7,355 nt of DNA from Evtepia sp. (GTDB lineage: Bacteria; Bacillota; Clostridia; Oscillospirales; Oscillospiraceae): the NCBI GenBank assembly GCA_020025735.1, contig JAHHRP010000090.1, forward strand, positions 1 to 7,355, read 5' to 3'. The notes beneath the pieces are model-generated. The model was not told the origin of the DNA, ran no database searches, and saw nothing but the letters and a program-made list of their open reading frames with translations. Made by a program: the position numbers and the translations under genes. Position 1 is the stretch's first letter. Each line of letters opens with the position of its first letter. This document shows, piece by piece, positions 6,686 to 7,355 of the stretch.

Positions 6686-7048
6686 TCACGTTGGGCTGTC
6701 TTTCCAACGGGTTCCCACTGTGGGACCCTGATATCCTTGAGTGCCACAGCATTTTTTGATGCCGCCGATGTCCCGGACGTTGGTGTAACCCATGGCCTTG
6801 AGGCGGGAGACGGCCCGTGCGCTATGCTCGCCGCCATAGGCGTAGACGAAGAGGGGAGTGGAGAGATCGGGGAAGTGTTCTTTGGCCAGTTGGAGATCTT
6901 TCAAAGGAAGGTTCAGGCTGTCTGGGATACGTTTGAAATTGTGTTCCTGTTGAGAGCGGACATCCAACAGGATTGCACCTGGGGTGGCCTGGAATTCCCG
7001 GACACCGCGATTGATGTCGGTGCAGAAGAAACAGGATAGGATACCCAT
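6686..7048 (-). CDS. rhodanese-like domain protein lacking the catalytic cysteine
   Basis: A 120-residue single-domain rhodanese-like protein. The ATG at 7048 follows AAAGGAG six bases upstream. Fold landmarks: the CDC25-like entry AILLDVRSQQEH at 25-36, IPDSLNLPL at 41-49, the strand-and-loop LFVYAYGGEHSARAV at 66-80, and IGGI at 94-97. Active rhodaneses have Cys at the start of the loop (C-x-x-G-x-R/H-S). Here Ala70 (codon GCC, plus-strand 6839-6841) takes that place, so classic thiosulfate or persulfide transfer by this loop is unlikely. Other cysteines are present in unusual spots: a CFFC pair at 6-9 and adjacent Cys100-Cys101, where the family commonly has a Trp. About 18 polar residues follow the domain. 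No signal peptide is convincing. It may be a non-catalytic binder or use the other cysteines. Single gene, convergent with the ABC operon. Confidence 0.88.
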   Translation of the reverse strand: MGILSCFFCTDINRGVREFQATPGAILLDVRSQQEHNFKRIPDSLNLPLKDLQLAKEHFPDLSTPLFVYAYGGEHSARAVSRLKAMGYTNVRDIGGIKKCCGTQGYQGPTVGTRWKDSPT

Positions 7049-7089
7049 AGTGAACTCCTTTCTAAGTGAGAGGTGGATTCTTTATCGGT

Positions 7090-7095
7090 ATCATA
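7090..7095 (-). promoter_or_regulatory. possible -10 box for the rhodanese gene
   Basis: TATGAT on the minus strand (7095-7090) would place the start near 7083, about 35 bases upstream of the ATG. The -35 position reads CTGTTT, a poor match, so this is tentative. Confidence 0.35.
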
Positions 7096-7141
7096 GGACA
7101 TTTTAGAGAGAGAAACAGTAATGGAGTCTCATTGGCTTAGA

Positions 7142-7170
7142 TTGACAAATTGCACTGGATAGGCTACAAT
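7142..7170 (+). promoter_or_regulatory. strong sigma-A promoter ahead of the tRNA region
   Basis: TTGACA (7142-7147) and TACAAT (7165-7170) are 17 bases apart, a perfect -35 and a one-mismatch -10. Transcription would start near 7177 and run into the tRNA-like sequences downstream, so it is probably the promoter of a tRNA unit that continues beyond the window. Confidence 0.85.
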
Positions 7171-7173
7171 AAA

Positions 7174-7234
7174 GACCCCACTTCTAAGTGTTGACCCTTT
7201 GTGTTCTGTGGGGTCTCGAAATGAATGTTTTTTT
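7174..7234 (+). other. leader hairpin with downstream T-run, possible attenuator or short RNA
   Basis: GACCCCAC (7174-7181) can pair with GTGGGGTC (7208-7215). The same 3' arm can also pair by GGGTC (7211-7215) with GACCC (7193-7197), so two folds compete. A run of seven T bases lies at 7228-7234, twelve bases past the stem. The predicted transcription start falls inside the first arm, so only about six of the eight pairs would exist in RNA. This could be a weak terminator or attenuator, or chance. Confidence 0.35.
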
Positions 7235-7240
7235 GAATAA

Positions 7241-7308
7241 GTCCCCGGACCTCATCAGGATAGAGCATTCGCCTCCTAAGCGGCAGTCTGTTCGAGTCCT
7301 TGAGTGCA
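7241..7308 (+). pseudogene. decayed tRNA-Arg(CCU)-like sequence
   Basis: The centre reads like a tRNA: D-loop ATCAGGATA, GAGC, anticodon stem TTCGC (7268-7272), loop CTCCTAA with anticodon CCT (7275-7277), then GCGG, and later the T-loop motif GTTCGAGTC (7290-7298). The rest fails. The 5' end GTCCCCG has no matching CGGGGAC at the 3' end; the 3' end TGAGTGCA would need GCACTCA, which is absent. The T-stem has almost no pairing and seems short by about two bases. The D-stem is CCTC against GAGC. It is best read as a tRNA-Arg(CCU) pseudogene or fragment. Confidence 0.6.
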
Positions 7309-7333
7309 TTAAATTTGAATATTTCCTGTATAC

Positions 7334-7355
7334 GCCCCCGTAGCTCAGTTGGATA
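7334..7355 (+). tRNA. 5' end of a tRNA gene, cut by the window edge
   Basis: The last 22 bases, beginning GCCCCCGTAGCTCAGTTGG, have a seven-base acceptor strand, T8-A9, the D-stem GCTC and the D-loop AGTTGGATA typical of bacterial tRNAs. The anticodon is beyond the window. The opening resembles tRNA-Arg genes, but identity cannot be decided from this part. Confidence 0.85.

Noticed and set aside
6629..7039. 136-codon open frame on the + strand
   Set aside because: Antisense to the rhodanese gene and starts at the terminator hairpin; no ribosome binding site or domain.
7191..7219. Second promoter with TTGACC at 7191-7196
   Set aside because: No -10-like hexamer at a 16-18 base distance; the site falls in the hairpin region.

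Overview
The window looks like chromosome from a mid-GC, gut-type Firmicute of class Clostridia, probably an Oscillospiraceae (Flavonifractor/Oscillibacter-like) lineage. This is inferred from the SLH-anchored surface protein, strong AGGAGG ribosome binding sites, sigma-A type promoters, a short YtrA-type GntR regulator in front of an ABC exporter, and the general protein sequence style. No sequence search was possible, so the genus is not settled.

Layout from left to right. An AT-rich leader (1-169) with a repeated 12-mer precedes a 185-residue hypothetical coiled-coil protein (170-727, +). A separate extended -10 promoter then leads to a secreted cell-surface protein (881-2449, +) with a signal peptide, three SLH repeats, a phage-tail-lysozyme-type muramidase domain and a tandem Gln-Asp-rich tail. 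A 19-bp GC-rich hairpin (2475-2516) separates it from the convergent gene typA/bipA (2589-4424, -), a ribosome-associated translational GTPase with its own good promoter. Divergently from typA runs a three-gene operon (4696-6570, +): a GntR/YtrA-family repressor, an ABC ATPase and a six-helix ABC permease, with overlapping reading frames. Its promoter is near consensus; a dyad lies over the -10 box and a perfect 16-bp palindrome lies just upstream of the -35. A second strong hairpin (6636-6675) divides this operon from a convergent small rhodanese-like gene (6686-7048, -) whose usual catalytic cysteine is alanine. The right end holds a near-perfect promoter (7142-7170, +), a leader hairpin with a T-run, a decayed tRNA-Arg(CCU)-like sequence and the first 22 bases of what looks like an intact tRNA gene cut by the window edge.

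How the genes fit together: this is mostly ordinary chromosome with short independent units. The GntR-ABC-permease set is the only true operon and probably senses and exports, or responds to, an envelope-active compound (inference from family). The SLH lysozyme would act in the cell wall. TypA is a housekeeping stress/assembly GTPase. I found no CRISPR array, transposase, integrase or clear novel defence system. The best second-look items are the cysteine-less rhodanese, the Gln-Asp repeat tail of the lysozyme, the operator architecture of the GntR operon, and the tRNA pseudogene behind a strong promoter.
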